Origin: Chionis minor
Taxonomy: Eukaryota > Chordata > Aves > Charadriiformes > Chionididae
Assembly (NCBI GenBank): GCA_013398295.1
Contig: VZSF01001924.1
Location: forward strand, 346,580-410,579
DNA: 64,000 bases
Direction of reading: 5' to 3'
The translations under genes were made by a program, and so were the position numbers. Numbering within the stretch: the first letter of the stretch is position 1; every line of letters starts with the position of its first letter. The notes beneath the pieces are model-generated. The model saw nothing but the letters and a program-made list of their open reading frames with translations. It searched no databases and had not been told where the DNA came from. Positions 1 to 12,131 of the stretch are shown one piece after another.

Positions 1-1626
1 TTCCTTCTGTATTCCTCACATTCCACAGTTCATTTACTTGCCTTCCTTGGGTTCTTGAGTATCAACATAATTAAATCATACTGAGTTTCATCTGTTTATC
101 ACTTTAGAAATAATATATATATATTTTTATATACACACACACATGCATATAAAAATTATTTTAACTGGCTCTGAAGAAGTATCATCTACTAATCTTGAAG
201 ATGGACATATGATTTAAAGTTATTTATATGCCAGCTTATGGGATCCAGTTAGATTTTCAGTTTTCCAAATTCTATAATAGCTGTAATACTTTAATAATCA
301 ATTGCATGGCTGTTGTTGGACTGAATTTATTTTTTCACAATGCTTTTATCTTATTAATATATTTATTCCACTGCTAGAGAGGAGAATTGTCTTGACAGCT
401 CTTTCTTCTATATGGAGACTGATTTATGTCATAAGACACAACTATGAGACTCAGTGTTGCTGTTACTATTGATAATTTTCTGATTTGTAACAGAGTTCTA
501 GGCATTATAGTCTGTCAAATTACACTGAAAAACAAGACAAACATTGCTAGTGAAAAAAAAAACCCAAACCTACATGCATTACTTCTACATTTACCAATGG
601 AGACAAAACAATACTTCAATACTTCACTTAATACTTTTGATGCAAGTTCCTAAAATAGACTTTATAGAAATAATTCTAAAAGCCTCTCTCTCAAAGTCTC
701 TCCGCTTTTTTTTTCAGGGTTTTTTTCAGTTTTATTGGCACAGAGTCTATGTAATTTACTTTTCATTTGGGAAATGTCTTAACTTTATCAGTAGCCTTTG
801 GCCACATGAAACATATTCCCGAAACCAACTATAGGTAATGTGTGGGGAACTGAGAATTAACTCTCTTTTTATGTAGCTGCTTTGCAACACAAGGTAACCT
901 CCAACAGGTTTGACATTCTCCACTGGAGTCAGCTCCTTTCCCAGACCTTATCTGAGAGAAAGAGAGGATTTAGTCCACAGAGCCCCCAGGGACCATTCAA
1001 GTAGGATTCCTCTAGCCAGTCCACCTGGGGTCTTTAGATAGGCCTTCTGCATATGCAACCTTTTACTCAAGAGTCTCATATTGAGGATTGGTATTAAATA
1101 ATGCATTTGCTTATCATCTTTTCTTGGGACATTTAAAACTCCCTTTGTGACCACTGAAGTAGCACCTGAAGATACACCAACTTAGCTGACAATCTATTTT
1201 AACTGTTGTGCATGCTAAAAACAGAATCAGCTGTGACTTATGGGAGTATTCACTCTGCACTTCACAGACAACTAAAGGTATGCTTAATATTAAGTGACTC
1301 TGAACAAAACAAAACAAAGCATATAGGTCTGAGATTTGCTATAAAGGCTCAGCTTGTAATATGTCTGGGGACCTTATTTGCTGAAAATGACCAAAAAAAG
1401 ATTTATACATCAGAATTACAGTAAACATACAAGCAATACGCAGGGAATTTAGGAAAATAAAGAAAGAAAAATTGCTTTTCATTTTCTTGCAGAAGAAGGG
1501 TTCTAAATCTAATACTATGAAACACTAGTGATGACATTTTATTTAAAAGCAGTAAAAAATAAATTTTACATAATAAAGTGAAACCTCTGCAAAGTACTTA
1601 TGTGGACATATAATTCGGGGAAAAAA
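1..1626. other. Unannotated AT-rich DNA
   Basis: I see no gene here. It contains a short AT/AC-rich run at about 108-145 and scattered chance open frames of under 100 codons without recognisable domains or convincing splice signals. Confidence 0.6.
108..145. repeat. Short (TA)n/(CA)n simple repeat
   Basis: An alternating TA run passes into T-rich sequence and then a (CA)n run. It is a short, imperfect dinucleotide microsatellite with no other structure. Confidence 0.7.
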
Positions 1627-1790
1627 GGAAAGGAAAGGAAAGGAAAGGAAAGGAAAGGAAAGGAAAGGAAAGGAAAGGAAAGGAAAGGAAAGGAAAGGAA
1701 AGGAAAGGAAATATAGGAGNGGAAAGGAAAGGAAAGGAAAGGAAAGGAAAGGAAAGGAAAGGAAAGGAAAGGAAAGGAAAGGAAAGGAAA
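1627..1790. repeat. (GGAAA)n pentanucleotide microsatellite
   Basis: Near-perfect GGAAA units fill this stretch. The array is broken by a short non-repeat piece (tataggag) and an N at 1720, and then resumes with 14 perfect units at 1721-1790 followed by the same tataggag. On the minus strand it translates to a Phe/Leu/Ser/Pro repeat, which is an artefact. The true length is uncertain because the middle looks like an unmerged assembly overlap. Confidence 0.95.
1720..1720. other. Single-N assembly junction in microsatellite
   Basis: One N separates two stretches that both end in GGAAA units plus tataggag (1712-1719 and 1791-1798, offset 79). This is what two overlapping contig ends joined by one placeholder base would look like. 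Confidence 0.75.
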
Positions 1791-1798
1791 TATAGGAG

Positions 1799-4501
1799 AT
1801 ATTCCATTTTTACAATCAAATAATAATAAAACTTTTCACTTTTACAGCTACATGCATCCAAATATATCTGAAAATATATATATAAAAGACAAACTTGCCT
1901 CTTACTTAAAATATATGCATTTTGCTACTGGTGTCAGACATCTTCATTTTATTCAAATAAAAATAAAAAGAAATTATTCTTTTTTATATATTTTGAAAAA
2001 CAAGATGACATTGAAATTTCTAATATCCTTGACATTTTATTTCCAGCTCCAGCCAAGACTATTTTCTGGTTTACATTCCCATTCCTGAATATGAATTAGG
2101 TGTAGCAGTTCTTGATTATAGATATCTGTCCACCTTTTGATGGCATGTCGATAAAAAGGTCTTCAAGAATCTTTGCAAAATCTATTCAGTCATGGGACTT
2201 CTAATTGAATCTTTTGAGTCTAAAGACCTCTGAAATGTTGAACCTATGATTTTTTTTTTAAATTTAAGTATTTTACTATGCTTGAGTGAGACCATGGTTT
2301 TAAATGTTAACATCCAAGCAAGTTTCAAAATCACCAAATTGAATTGTTTTCATTTATCTATTCTTTGATTTTTGCTTTAACATTCACAGCCAGAAAAACA
2401 AATTTTATCTCAGAAGTACTCTCTCTCTGCCCCACACTTTTTTCCTAAGTAGAGAAGCCCGGGTATAGGCAATAAATAGAAAATTATAGCTATGTACTTA
2501 CAGTTGGTATATATAGTAGCTATGATTTAAAATATTAGAGCTGTGTTTACAAAAGTATGCAATATTTATCATTAAAATGATCTGATAAAATTAACATTCT
2601 TATATCAACAAAGAGTAGTTAACCCTTGACCACCCAAGCCTAACAATTATTTTGATAAACACAGTAAGCACACCATCTTGACAATACGATGTATCTTGCT
2701 AGAATATATCTCCACATCTCTTCCCAGCTCAGTGGAGGAGGACTTAATCAACAAACTTTTATCATACTTCTTTTACTAAAGTCATAGTCAGTGTTATAGT
2801 TCCACAAGCACCCTGAAAAAAAAAAAAGTAATTCCACAGACACAAGAACTGCATCTAAAAGGAATAAAGGCCTAAAATTCCAAGATCCACTTCCTGTTTT
2901 CAATGAAGTTTAGCATTAAAATGTGGTTGGATTACTGCTCTGAGCTCCACTCCTGCAACAGCTCCTTCTTGAGCCGAAGAAAGAAAGGCTTCTGCTCCAG
3001 TGACTTTGGGCACGCAACCTTTCCTCCTTCATGTGAGCAAAAAAAAAGGAAATAAAACATATGAACAAACTGCTAAATTTATTGCTCATTTATTGTAGAG
3101 ATGCTTTGTCAATAAGAAGTGAACAACACTGACTTTGAATATTTGAGGAATCAGGGACATATGAAAGCCACAGCCCAGTAAGCAAACATTCTCAAAAAAT
3201 TACCCTAATTAAATCTTTGTCACACTTGATAATGAGATATTTGCTTCTATGGCCTTTTCTGTTTTCCTTTCATGATAATGATGAGGTAGACGTCAGTTTT
3301 AATTTAATAGTATCATACAGATTTTTCTTTGGTAATATCTTTACAGATCAGTACACTCTGGGCCTGTAAGTAACAACTGGTGTCAACTCCACAGCCTCTT
3401 CCTTAAGGTTAACCAAGCAATGTGTCTTTTTGAAAAATCATGACTGCATAGTAATAAACAATGAAGTACAGTCATTTTTCATGGTACCCAAATACGAAAC
3501 TGATAATCAGTGTATTTAAATGGGTTTTCCTTCTGTCAAAAGGATTTCATAATAAATACTCAAGACTTAATAAGTTCTTTAATAATTAAATTAAACTTAA
3601 ACCAGTACCTGTCTGAATCTCACTCATAAAAGACAGAATAGTAAACTCTGTTCTTAAATGTTATGTTTGATGGGAATTCTGCAGACAAGACAGTGTTCTT
3701 GTCTTGGCCTTTATGCCCTCGAAAGCTTTTGAGACTGAGAAAAAGAGACTTCTGTACAGACTTTGTAAAAAGGCAGGCTTTGAAATTCCCCTTGATGTGG
3801 CATGTTAGGCTTATTGGAAGGGTGGATTTAAGTACCATGTCAAGTCATAATCCAATTCTTGCATTCTCTGTTTTTTCCTTAGGTCCCTCCTCCCCTCCCC
3901 AAGAAAAAGCAACTCACACTGCTATTATTCGAGCCCTGTTGAGCAATGGAGTTTTATATTATTTTTGTAAGGGAAAGCTTTTGTGGACAGAAGTGAATGA
4001 AAATATTAGTCTAAATTAACGTGTCTATTTTTGAGAGAAGTAATCATCTTCCAGGTAATTGTAAACATTATTTCTGTATTGTCAGAATAGGGCTGAGTGC
4101 AGGAAACCATCAGTCTTACACACAACAGGCTTTTTAAGTCGTTATTTTTAAAAAATAATGTAGCTTGATGCACTACAACAATGATCTGGGTTATCATGTT
4201 GTTAGGAATGGATGTTTCAGCTTTTTTACTCCCTTTCTGAATTCATTGTCTGCATGAAAATAGCTGCAAGTAAAGTGGATTGAAGTTAGACAAAAAAAGG
4301 CCTAAAACCTTATTGTCTAGCAGAAAATGCACAGTTTACAAGTAAACAGAGGTGGATAGTTTACAATTTTGAGAGATGAGGAGAATATTTTTCTTTCCTT
4401 TTGTGATATAATGACTTACACTGGTGAGATTGTTTAATTATAAATCACATAACTGCACTCTATAGTATTTGAGCACTAAACAAAGGTGCTATCTTGTTTT
4501 T
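1799..4501. other. Unannotated unique DNA
   Basis: No gene or repeat family is recognised. The longest open frame, 118 codons at 3663-4019 (+), has no domain, no biased composition and no supporting splice sites, and I treat it as chance. Confidence 0.55.
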
Positions 4502-4562
4502 ACAGAATCATTGAATGATTAGAGTTGGAAGGGACCTTAAAGATCATCTAGTTCTAATTGCC
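4502..4562 (-). mobile_element. CR1 LINE 3'-tail stub
   Basis: Read on the minus strand, this is the last ~60 bases of a CR1 element: the block ending in the 'ttggaagggaccttaaagat' type motif followed by the CR1 tail. On the plus strand it shows as agaatcattgaatg followed by gttggaagggaccttaaaga. The same block closes copy D at about 59640-59700. Everything 5' of it is missing, as is usual for LINE insertions that terminate early during target-primed reverse transcription. Confidence 0.8.
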
Positions 4563-7500
4563 TTTAGATTGTGCCTTCAAATCAAAAATCACGTGACCCA
4601 TTCTGCATCTCAGCAGCAGTGAAGATGTTTCAAATAAATAAATTAAAAAATCTGAATATTCTAGTAACTATACCAGTACAATACTTATTAAATTAGTCAG
4701 ATTTGACTAACTTATGAATTCGTTATTGTACATTATTTTTTATAAGAAATGTATTTAAAACAAACTCATTACTAATCAAAGAGTCAATCTCGATGCTTTT
4801 GTAGCTGCTTTTGGTGAGGTAGGATTTGATTCACCGGGGCTGCTGCTCTTAGAAAAGGCTTCACAAGCATACGTAAGACCTTAGTTTTCACTACTCAGAA
4901 GGGAACAAAAGCATCTGATAGAGCTCAGCAAGTTAAAAAGAACGTAGAGATTGCAGAATATGTAGAAGGAACCACTGATGCAATCACTAAAGAGAAAATT
5001 TCCCATTAAATCAGGGGAGTAGCTGATTCCTACAGTAGTAGGAATTCATCTTTGCAAGTACACACATGTGAAGAAATTAAAGAACTGAGGTTCTCAAAGA
5101 AATATTATGTATACTGCCTATTCTGACCCAAGTCAGTAGGGCTGAATATGACTGAAATTTGGACCTTACACTTATGCACAAATATAAACAGTAAAAACCT
5201 TCTGACAGAAACTGAAGCTCTATGTTCATTACAGTAAATGAAAATCAATTACAGTTTCTTAAAGAAAAACAACTTTATAAGATCTTTATATGGCAGGTGT
5301 AATATTCAGAAAAATAACTGATGTAAGCAAAGGTATCTCCCAGATATACCTTGACAACTGGCACTGTGCCCACACTCACTGTAACTCACTAGGTCACTAA
5401 ATGATTTGACAGTGCAAATCTTCCATATCTGATAGATTTGATTATGGAGGCTCTAAACGTCAATGTTTGTGTGGTCACTTTAATTGGAAAGCCAAACACA
5501 AAATGTAATGTAACTGTTTACTAGTGTATTGAAAATATATTATTAGATTGAGATCTACAAGTAGTCTTAGATTCATCACTTTAAATTATGAATACACAAA
5601 GATACCTTATATTAGTGAAATTAATAACAGAAACAAGCAATTTTCCAGATGAGGTAACTGAAAAACAGCTGCACGACCTTCTGCAAAATTTCATATTAAG
5701 CCAACAATACCTTGCTTTAGGTCTCCACCCAAGCAGATACTGATGTACACAAGGTGCTGGAGTTCAATTTCACTAAAAGTTAAATGCTGTGGAAACTTAA
5801 AGAAAAAAATAAAGAAAACAATAGGTGTAATACAAAGCTCATTATTAAAAGCTGGATCATAGAGGGATTGATACAGAAGTCGGAGATAAGGAATCACTGA
5901 TGGTATGAGGGTTACAGTAGGAAAAAGTGGGGATTATTACAGACTTCTGAGTAAAAACAAACCCACACATTTTAAAATTGCTTTACTGGGGAAAAAAAGA
6001 GACTTCAGGCTTTGTGGTAGCTGAAGCTTGGTATTCTACTCACAAAACGGCTGTTGCTTGTACTAAATTGTGCAGTAGTTATATAAGGTATACTATGAGT
6101 GTTACTGTCCATGAGGGACGAAGATGAGGCCACTTATTTCACTTAGGACTGAAAGATAGATTTAAATTATACTGCTAGGGATAAAAGGCTAGGACTTCAT
6201 TAAGTAAGCTGCTCAACCTTTGCGCTTACTCCTGTTCTAAAACTATTGTCCTACAATCACAGTGAATACCTTTGAAATAACGTTGCAGTCATTCTTTGAT
6301 AAAAAAGCCTGTTTGCTTCCTTTGCTCTGCCATGCAACTAAGTAGCAGATACATAATTTATATTAACCTTGACTTATTCTTCACCTACATATTCTCCTGA
6401 TTTTATATCATAAGGGAGAATCCTTTTTTCTTTACAAGTGAAAACATAAATTAAGCATTTCCTTTATACAGATCCTTTCTTTTTATGATTTTCAGAGGAA
6501 CCAGGGTTCACAAAGCACTTTTCCTAGCTTGCAAGAAGTAGCAGCTTGTTTCCAGACTTCAGACTTGTCCAAAATCAATCTTGTCACTTTGGCTTGGATT
6601 TGCATAACATTTCTCCCTGGGAGGAGTTGCTGCGGCTTGTCAGCAGCAGTACTGCAGGGACCAATGGGGACTTCTGTTTAAAAACTGATGACACAAAACT
6701 GCTACTGGTGTTTTCAGGTGCTCTTTTTTATACACCTATATTCTTTGCTGAGTGCTAAAAACAGTGCTTTCAAAAGTTGCACACAATTACATTAAGAACT
6801 GTGCTTGTACTGAAAGCATTGTCATTAGAATGTCTTATTTGCTTAGTACAAAGGCTCTATGGCTCACTGCCCTTCTGATATTTCAATTATTTGGTCGTAA
6901 TCATGTAGGAAAGCAGATATTGATTTCCTGGGTATTCAAATTACACCTCTAAATGCAAGAGCTAGTAAAAGCGCTTTATCATTTAAAATTGTATATTATT
7001 TGGTGAAGCCAGCTGGTTCCACTGCAAAGGAACGTACACTTTTATTTTAAAAGTGACATTATAAAGAGCACCTGTGGGGGTGTTTCTTTAGGGCTATATT
7101 CAAATTCAATAGGCCTTACTTATTTTGAGAAATACCTTGCTCTCAACTAGTTTCTCAGACTTACAAAATGTGAATAAAGAAAATTAAAGCAGTCCTTGGA
7201 ACCTGATGGATACACCAGTGCATTTTTAATCATATGTGTACATCAATTTATGGAAGTTAAAAATCAAAAACTTTTATTTCTGATACATGTCGATGGCAAT
7301 GGTTTTCTATCCTATTTGTGATTCCTCTGTTACATGAGATAGCTGGTACTCCTTTCCCAATATGGGGCAAACAGAAACCTGCAAGAAATCAACATTCCTT
7401 CAACAAAGTGAACCTGAAACACACTTTCAAGATTTGGGAAAACTTCTGTAATACGCCCAGATGTTCTTCAAATTCCAGATGTCTCTTCTTTGTCCATTCC

Positions 7501-8388
7501 AAACTTGAGGTTGATGGCCTACCTGCAGAGATACTGTATCAAATCATATGGTGAGAGCTTCACAGAAGACAGTGTTTCAGTTTGGCTGTGAACAGCAGGA
7601 CCAAGGGTGGAAGCTGAAGTAGCTGTTCCCTGGGAAGCTAGAGATTAGTTTAAAAAAGTCACAGAACCAGCCATACAAAAAGCCATATGCAGTTTCCAAG
7701 AGGAAAGCATGACACGTGATGCTGTTGAGTTATGATGAAGTAAATGCCAAAAAAATCAAAATTTAGAACACTTTAGATGCCCAATGACCTCACCATTTTG
7801 GTAATTTTTCCTTCCTCAGTAAAACAGACTTTCAATGCAGCTTCCAGATTTCCTGGTTTTACTTTTCTCATAAACCTTCTCCTTCCAAAATGGAAGGAAA
7901 GCTCTTTGACTGCATCCTCTTGACAATTTATTTCTGTGTTTCTATGTTTCCTCATCTTTGTTTATTTTCCTTCCTTTTCCAGGAGAACCCTCAGGCAGGG
8001 AGAATCCTAGACAATTTTTTTTAATTTTTTTTTTTTTTAAATCTAGTTGGTTTTCTAAGTATAAAGCTGTATGCAACTATTTGCATAATGCTTTATCAAG
8101 AAAGCTTAAAGTGTCTAGACTCCCTCGATTACGGCTAGTCTACCTGACTCTACTGTGCCTCTATGCACACACTAAAAAAATCCCAGACTGCACAACTGGC
8201 AGCACAAATATTCAATACAATACTCTGAGAGGACTGAAGGATGCTTACAGATGTAATTAATTGTTAATAAGTTACTACTATCATTGCCTTAGAAATCAAA
8301 GAACTTAAAATGCTTGAAAATGAAAAAGCCACTGTCTTCACCTAGAATGAGGCAGCTTATCTGAACATCTAAAAGCCAGTGAAAAGAA
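4563..8388. other. Unannotated unique DNA
   Basis: No gene, RNA or recognisable repeat is seen. Open frames are short and lack supporting features. Confidence 0.55.
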
Positions 8389-8450
8389 TTTTTTTCTTTT
8401 TTCTTTTTTCTTTTTTCTTTTTTTTCTTTTTCCTTTTTTTTTTCCTTTTT
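8389..8450. repeat. T/C-rich polypyrimidine tract
   Basis: Runs of T broken at near-regular spacing by C resemble a decayed (TTTTTC)n array. The lysine/glutamate-rich minus-strand frame across it is a low-complexity artefact. Confidence 0.85.
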
Positions 8451-8570
8451 GTGACAGATTATATTATTTTTTGCTACAGAAAAAAAAATCAAATGTGATG
8501 AACTTTATTGAAAATTTCCTGGGTTTTGTAGGTGCTATTTAGTATTTAAAAATGTTTTTTGGTTTAAAAT

Positions 8571-8653
8571 GTTTTGCAGAATTTATCATGCTGTCATTAA
8601 AAGAAAACCTAAAAGTTTTGCAGAATTTATCATGCTATCATTCAAAGAAAAAC
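8571..8653. repeat. Two-copy tandem duplication, 44-bp period
   Basis: The segment beginning gttttgcagaatttatcatg at 8571 recurs at 8615 with a few substitutions. It is a small local duplication in otherwise unique DNA; no coding role is apparent. Confidence 0.85.
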
Positions 8654-9404
8654 AAATGCATGTACTCTCAATGGTTGATACTTGTTTTGAAAAGACAGTG
8701 TGCAGTGGCTGCAATTTTTTGAGCTCATTAGAAAAGTTAATAATCCAGTATTATTTCATTTACACTGACTTCCTCAGGTAAATTCCCAGTGCCAAAAAAC
8801 CTCAAAATTAAAAGTTTTAAAAACAATCAAATATACCGATTTCTTTTTCAAAAACACTTCACTGACTTCCAGTCTTAGGCTGATCTTGAAGTAAGTTGGT
8901 GTCATGCAGCTCCATGTTAAATCCATGACTTTGATTGTCAGGACATCTTTGTTTCAAATGTACAAGCTGGAACAAGAACCTTGGAAATAATAATACTTCA
9001 AAATTAGAACAAATGACAAAGCTGCTGCCACATACAGGAAAGGTTTATTACCATAATAGGCAAACTTATCATATAATTTTATATCCTGTTTATTGCAGGT
9101 TATTTCTGCTTCATTCTGCTATCTATTACTGAATCCAAATTCCTGAATACAAGGTTATACCTCATGTCTTTCAGACATGTACCTAGATTGTAACAGAATA
9201 TTTCCCTAATGGATCACCAATCTAGTAATCCACATGAGGATGGCTGTTTTCAGTTAGTACGTATGAATTCTTTTTCCCCTTAGTGAATAAAAATAAAATG
9301 ACTAATAAATTGATGAGTCTTTGGTATCCAAAATTCTAATGTTTGTATAGTTATACTGTCATGTACACAGCTTATAAACATGTCATCCTGTCATTGGACA
9401 TAAA
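8654..9404. other. Unannotated DNA
   Basis: No gene or repeat is recognised between the small duplication and CR1 copy A. Confidence 0.55.
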
Positions 9405-10641
9405 ACATCCAAAAGCTTGGAGCCCAGGAAAACTGGACAATCTTCAAGAAGGAAATTCTAAAGGCACAGAAGCGGGCGATTCCCATTTGCTGAAAGAAGA
9501 GCTGGCAGGGAAGAAGACCAGCATGGCTGAACCAAGATCTTTGGCTGGAAATCAAGAGAAATAATAGAGTTCATGACCTTTGGAAGAAGGGGTAGGTGAC
9601 TCAGGAGGACTACAAGGATGTTGTCAGGTTCTGCAGGAAGAAAATTAGAAGAGCCAAAGCCCAACTAGAACTTAATCTGGCTGCTGCCATAAAAGACAAT
9701 AAAAACATGTTAATATAATTACATTAGCAACAAAAAAGGGCTAAGGAGAATCTCCGTCTTCTACTGGGTGCGGGGGGAAACATAGTAACAAAGGATGAGG
9801 ATAAGGCTGAGGTACTTAATCCTTCACTGGAAGACACAGGCAGGAAGCAGAATGAAGCCAGTATAATCCAAGGGGAAATGGTGAGTGACCTGCTACACCA
9901 ATTAGACACACACAAGTCTACATGGCCAGATGGGATCCACCCAAGGGTACTGAGGGATCTTGTGGAGATGCTTACCTTTCCACCATTTATCAGCAGTCCT
10001 GGCTAACCGGGGAGGTCACAGTGGACTGGAGGTTAGCAAATGTGACACCCATCCACAAGAAAGGCTGGAAGGAGGATCCTGGGAACTACAGGCCTGTCAG
10101 TGTGACCTCTTTAGTATCTTTATCAGTGACCTGTGTCCAGTTTTGAGCACCACAGTATAGGAGGGACATTGAGATGCTGGACCATGTCCAGAGAAGGGCA
10201 ATGAAGCTGGTGAGGGGTCTAGAGAACAAGTCTTATGAGGAGTGGCTGAGGGAGTTGGGATTGTTTATCCTGGAGAAGAGGAGGTTGAGGGGAGACCTTA
10301 TCACTCTCTACAACTACATGAAAGGAGGTTATAGCGAGGTGGGGGTCAATCCCTTCTCCCAAGTAACAAGCGACAGGACAAGGGGAAACTGCGTCAAATT
10401 ACACCAGGGGAGGCTGATGTTGAGGATAGTAGGAGAAAATCCTTTATGGAAAGAGTTGTGAAGCATTGGAACAGGCTGCCCAGGGAAGTGTTTGAGTCAC
10501 CATCCCTGGAGGTATTTCAAAGATATGTAGGTGTGGTGCTGAGGGACGTGGTTTAGTGGTGGACTTAACAGTGTTAGGTTCATGGTTGGACTCGATGATC
10601 CTGAAGTTCTTTTCTAACCTAAAAATTCTATGATTCTATGA
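9405..10641 (+). mobile_element. CR1: CR1 LINE copy A, 5'-truncated and internally deleted
   Basis: This is a non-LTR retrotransposon fragment in plus orientation. It begins in the linker between the endonuclease and reverse transcriptase domains of ORF2, runs through an N-terminal RT region (GIHPRVLRDL at about 9930-9960, then YQQSW at about 9987-10001), and ends in the 3' UTR and CR1 tail (tggactcgatgatcctgaag, then attctatgattctatga near 10625-10641). Compared with copy D, two segments of roughly 370 bases each are absent, at about 10110 and about 10133, so the catalytic RT motifs are gone. Family assignment is firm; the subfamily is not assigned. Confidence 0.95.
9425..10560 (+). pseudogene. 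CR1 ORF2 (reverse transcriptase) pseudogene, copy A
   Basis: Coding homology lies in several frames. The piece before the RT domain carries multiple stops and frame changes, for example at about 9585 and 9715. The piece around 9922-10110 includes TPIHKKGWKEDPGNYRPVS, a conserved CR1 RT block. The final piece at 10174-10461 ([12 protein letters not shown] to the [13 protein letters not shown] region) is the C-terminal end of ORF2. The palm motifs (the DFSKAFD-like A motif and the FADD C motif) fall in the deleted intervals, so no active polymerase could be made. The piece at 10174-10461 is open, but only because it is short. Confidence 0.9.
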
Positions 10642-12083
10642 GTTTATTCCGGGCTTCAATATAATCCATTTTATAAAATGTCTTTCTTATTTAATCCTTG
10701 CTTTTCCCTGTTTTTAAAAATACGTTTTTACCAAGAAGGTAGACATCAGCCTACATTTTCTATCAAATTCTGTTCCCTTTTTTAATTAGCACCTTACAAG
10801 TAATATCCTAAAGCACAAGGGGCTACCCTAAATAAGTCCATGCAATTCCAGATAGCTTTTTAGTCAGGAACATACTTGTCATGCACTTACAGAGAGTACA
10901 ATGTTTGTTGAGTCAGATCCTTGCCCCTTTACTGTGACAAATGTATTGGACAACATCTGCTTTAACCAGTCCTTTGGGACTTCCTTGTTTGGTGGACTCC
11001 TAAGAAAATTCAGACAAAAAGCCCCAAACAAAACAACGCAGAAAATGACAGACTGAAACACAAGAGTGTGTGTAGCAGGCATTACAAACAATTTTTGCAT
11101 TTAGTTATATTTACTAGGTGGAAACTAGAGAGTGTTCAGTCATGTCACAGTAAGACGCATTTGGTTTCACCTATGCATCTCTATTTATATAATGACCTGT
11201 GTATTCCTCTACCTTCACTTAGGTTCCACATTATTAATTTTCCTCTTTTTGAATGGGAGGTGAAAAACAAGTTTTCCCTATATGGCAATTTATCTTACCT
11301 GCTTTTACTCAAACTATTCTGCTTTTTTTCTCCCTATACTTTATATAAATGTTAAATGCAGTGAGGATTGGAATCCACATTTGACAACTCCTTTTTCTCC
11401 CTGGCTTTGCATATTACATCAAACTTTAGATTTATTTTCATGCTCTAGTCCAATGACTATTATATTAAATTGTGGAAGCAAAGTGGAATTGCTCTAACAT
11501 GAAAGGTTTAGGAGAGCAACTTAACTGGTCACATAATGGTTACAACATTCCCCTATGATGTGAGTTACTCATCCCTATATAACCCACAGCAATATGGTTA
11601 GGATAATTTCCTACAAAGTGGAAAATTTTACACTGATGAGTGTGTTGGTACAGGCATCATACTTTGTTTTCGTTATTAAGACATTAGATAAAACATGAGT
11701 CAGCCCTGTTATACTCGGCTTAAAACTGTCAGTACCGATTAGGCATGCTCCAAGAAGGAATGCCAAATCAGACACCTCTGGGAATTTAGGTAAAGGAGCA
11801 CGTAGAATAGGATTAATCTCAAGTACCTTTAGGTACATAAAAGAAAGACATCAGAATCTGAACTAATCTCTTCAGTTTATGCAAAGGAGAGAAATAGGCA
11901 CCTTCTGAAGCATTTAATCGCACCTATTTCAAATGTTTCTTGGATGGAATGAATCCCTTTTGGGGACACCAGTGTCTCTCATATGACTTTTAAATGGACA
12001 TAAGGTGATTAGCTCAGTCTAACTTTGGTTATTCTGTGCTTGGCTGCTGTGCCTGACTGAGCTGATGACTGAGCCAGGCATTA
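10642..12083. other. Unannotated DNA
   Basis: No gene or repeat is recognised; only short chance frames are present. Confidence 0.55.
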
Positions 12084-12131
12084 TGCTGCTTTTCAGATAT
12101 GTCCATGTGCTGCTTTTCAGATATGTCTACG
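12084..12131. repeat. Two-copy tandem duplication, 24-bp period
   Basis: tgctgcttttcagatatgtc occurs at 12084 and again immediately at 12108, with the unit ends differing by a few bases. It is a local slippage or duplication event. Confidence 0.9.

Noticed and set aside
1598..1861. Open frame with Phe-Leu-Ser-Phe-Pro repeats
   Set aside because: Translation of the GGAAA microsatellite.
3663..4019. 118-codon open frame (+)
   Set aside because: No domain, no splice or promoter support; length is within chance for this region.
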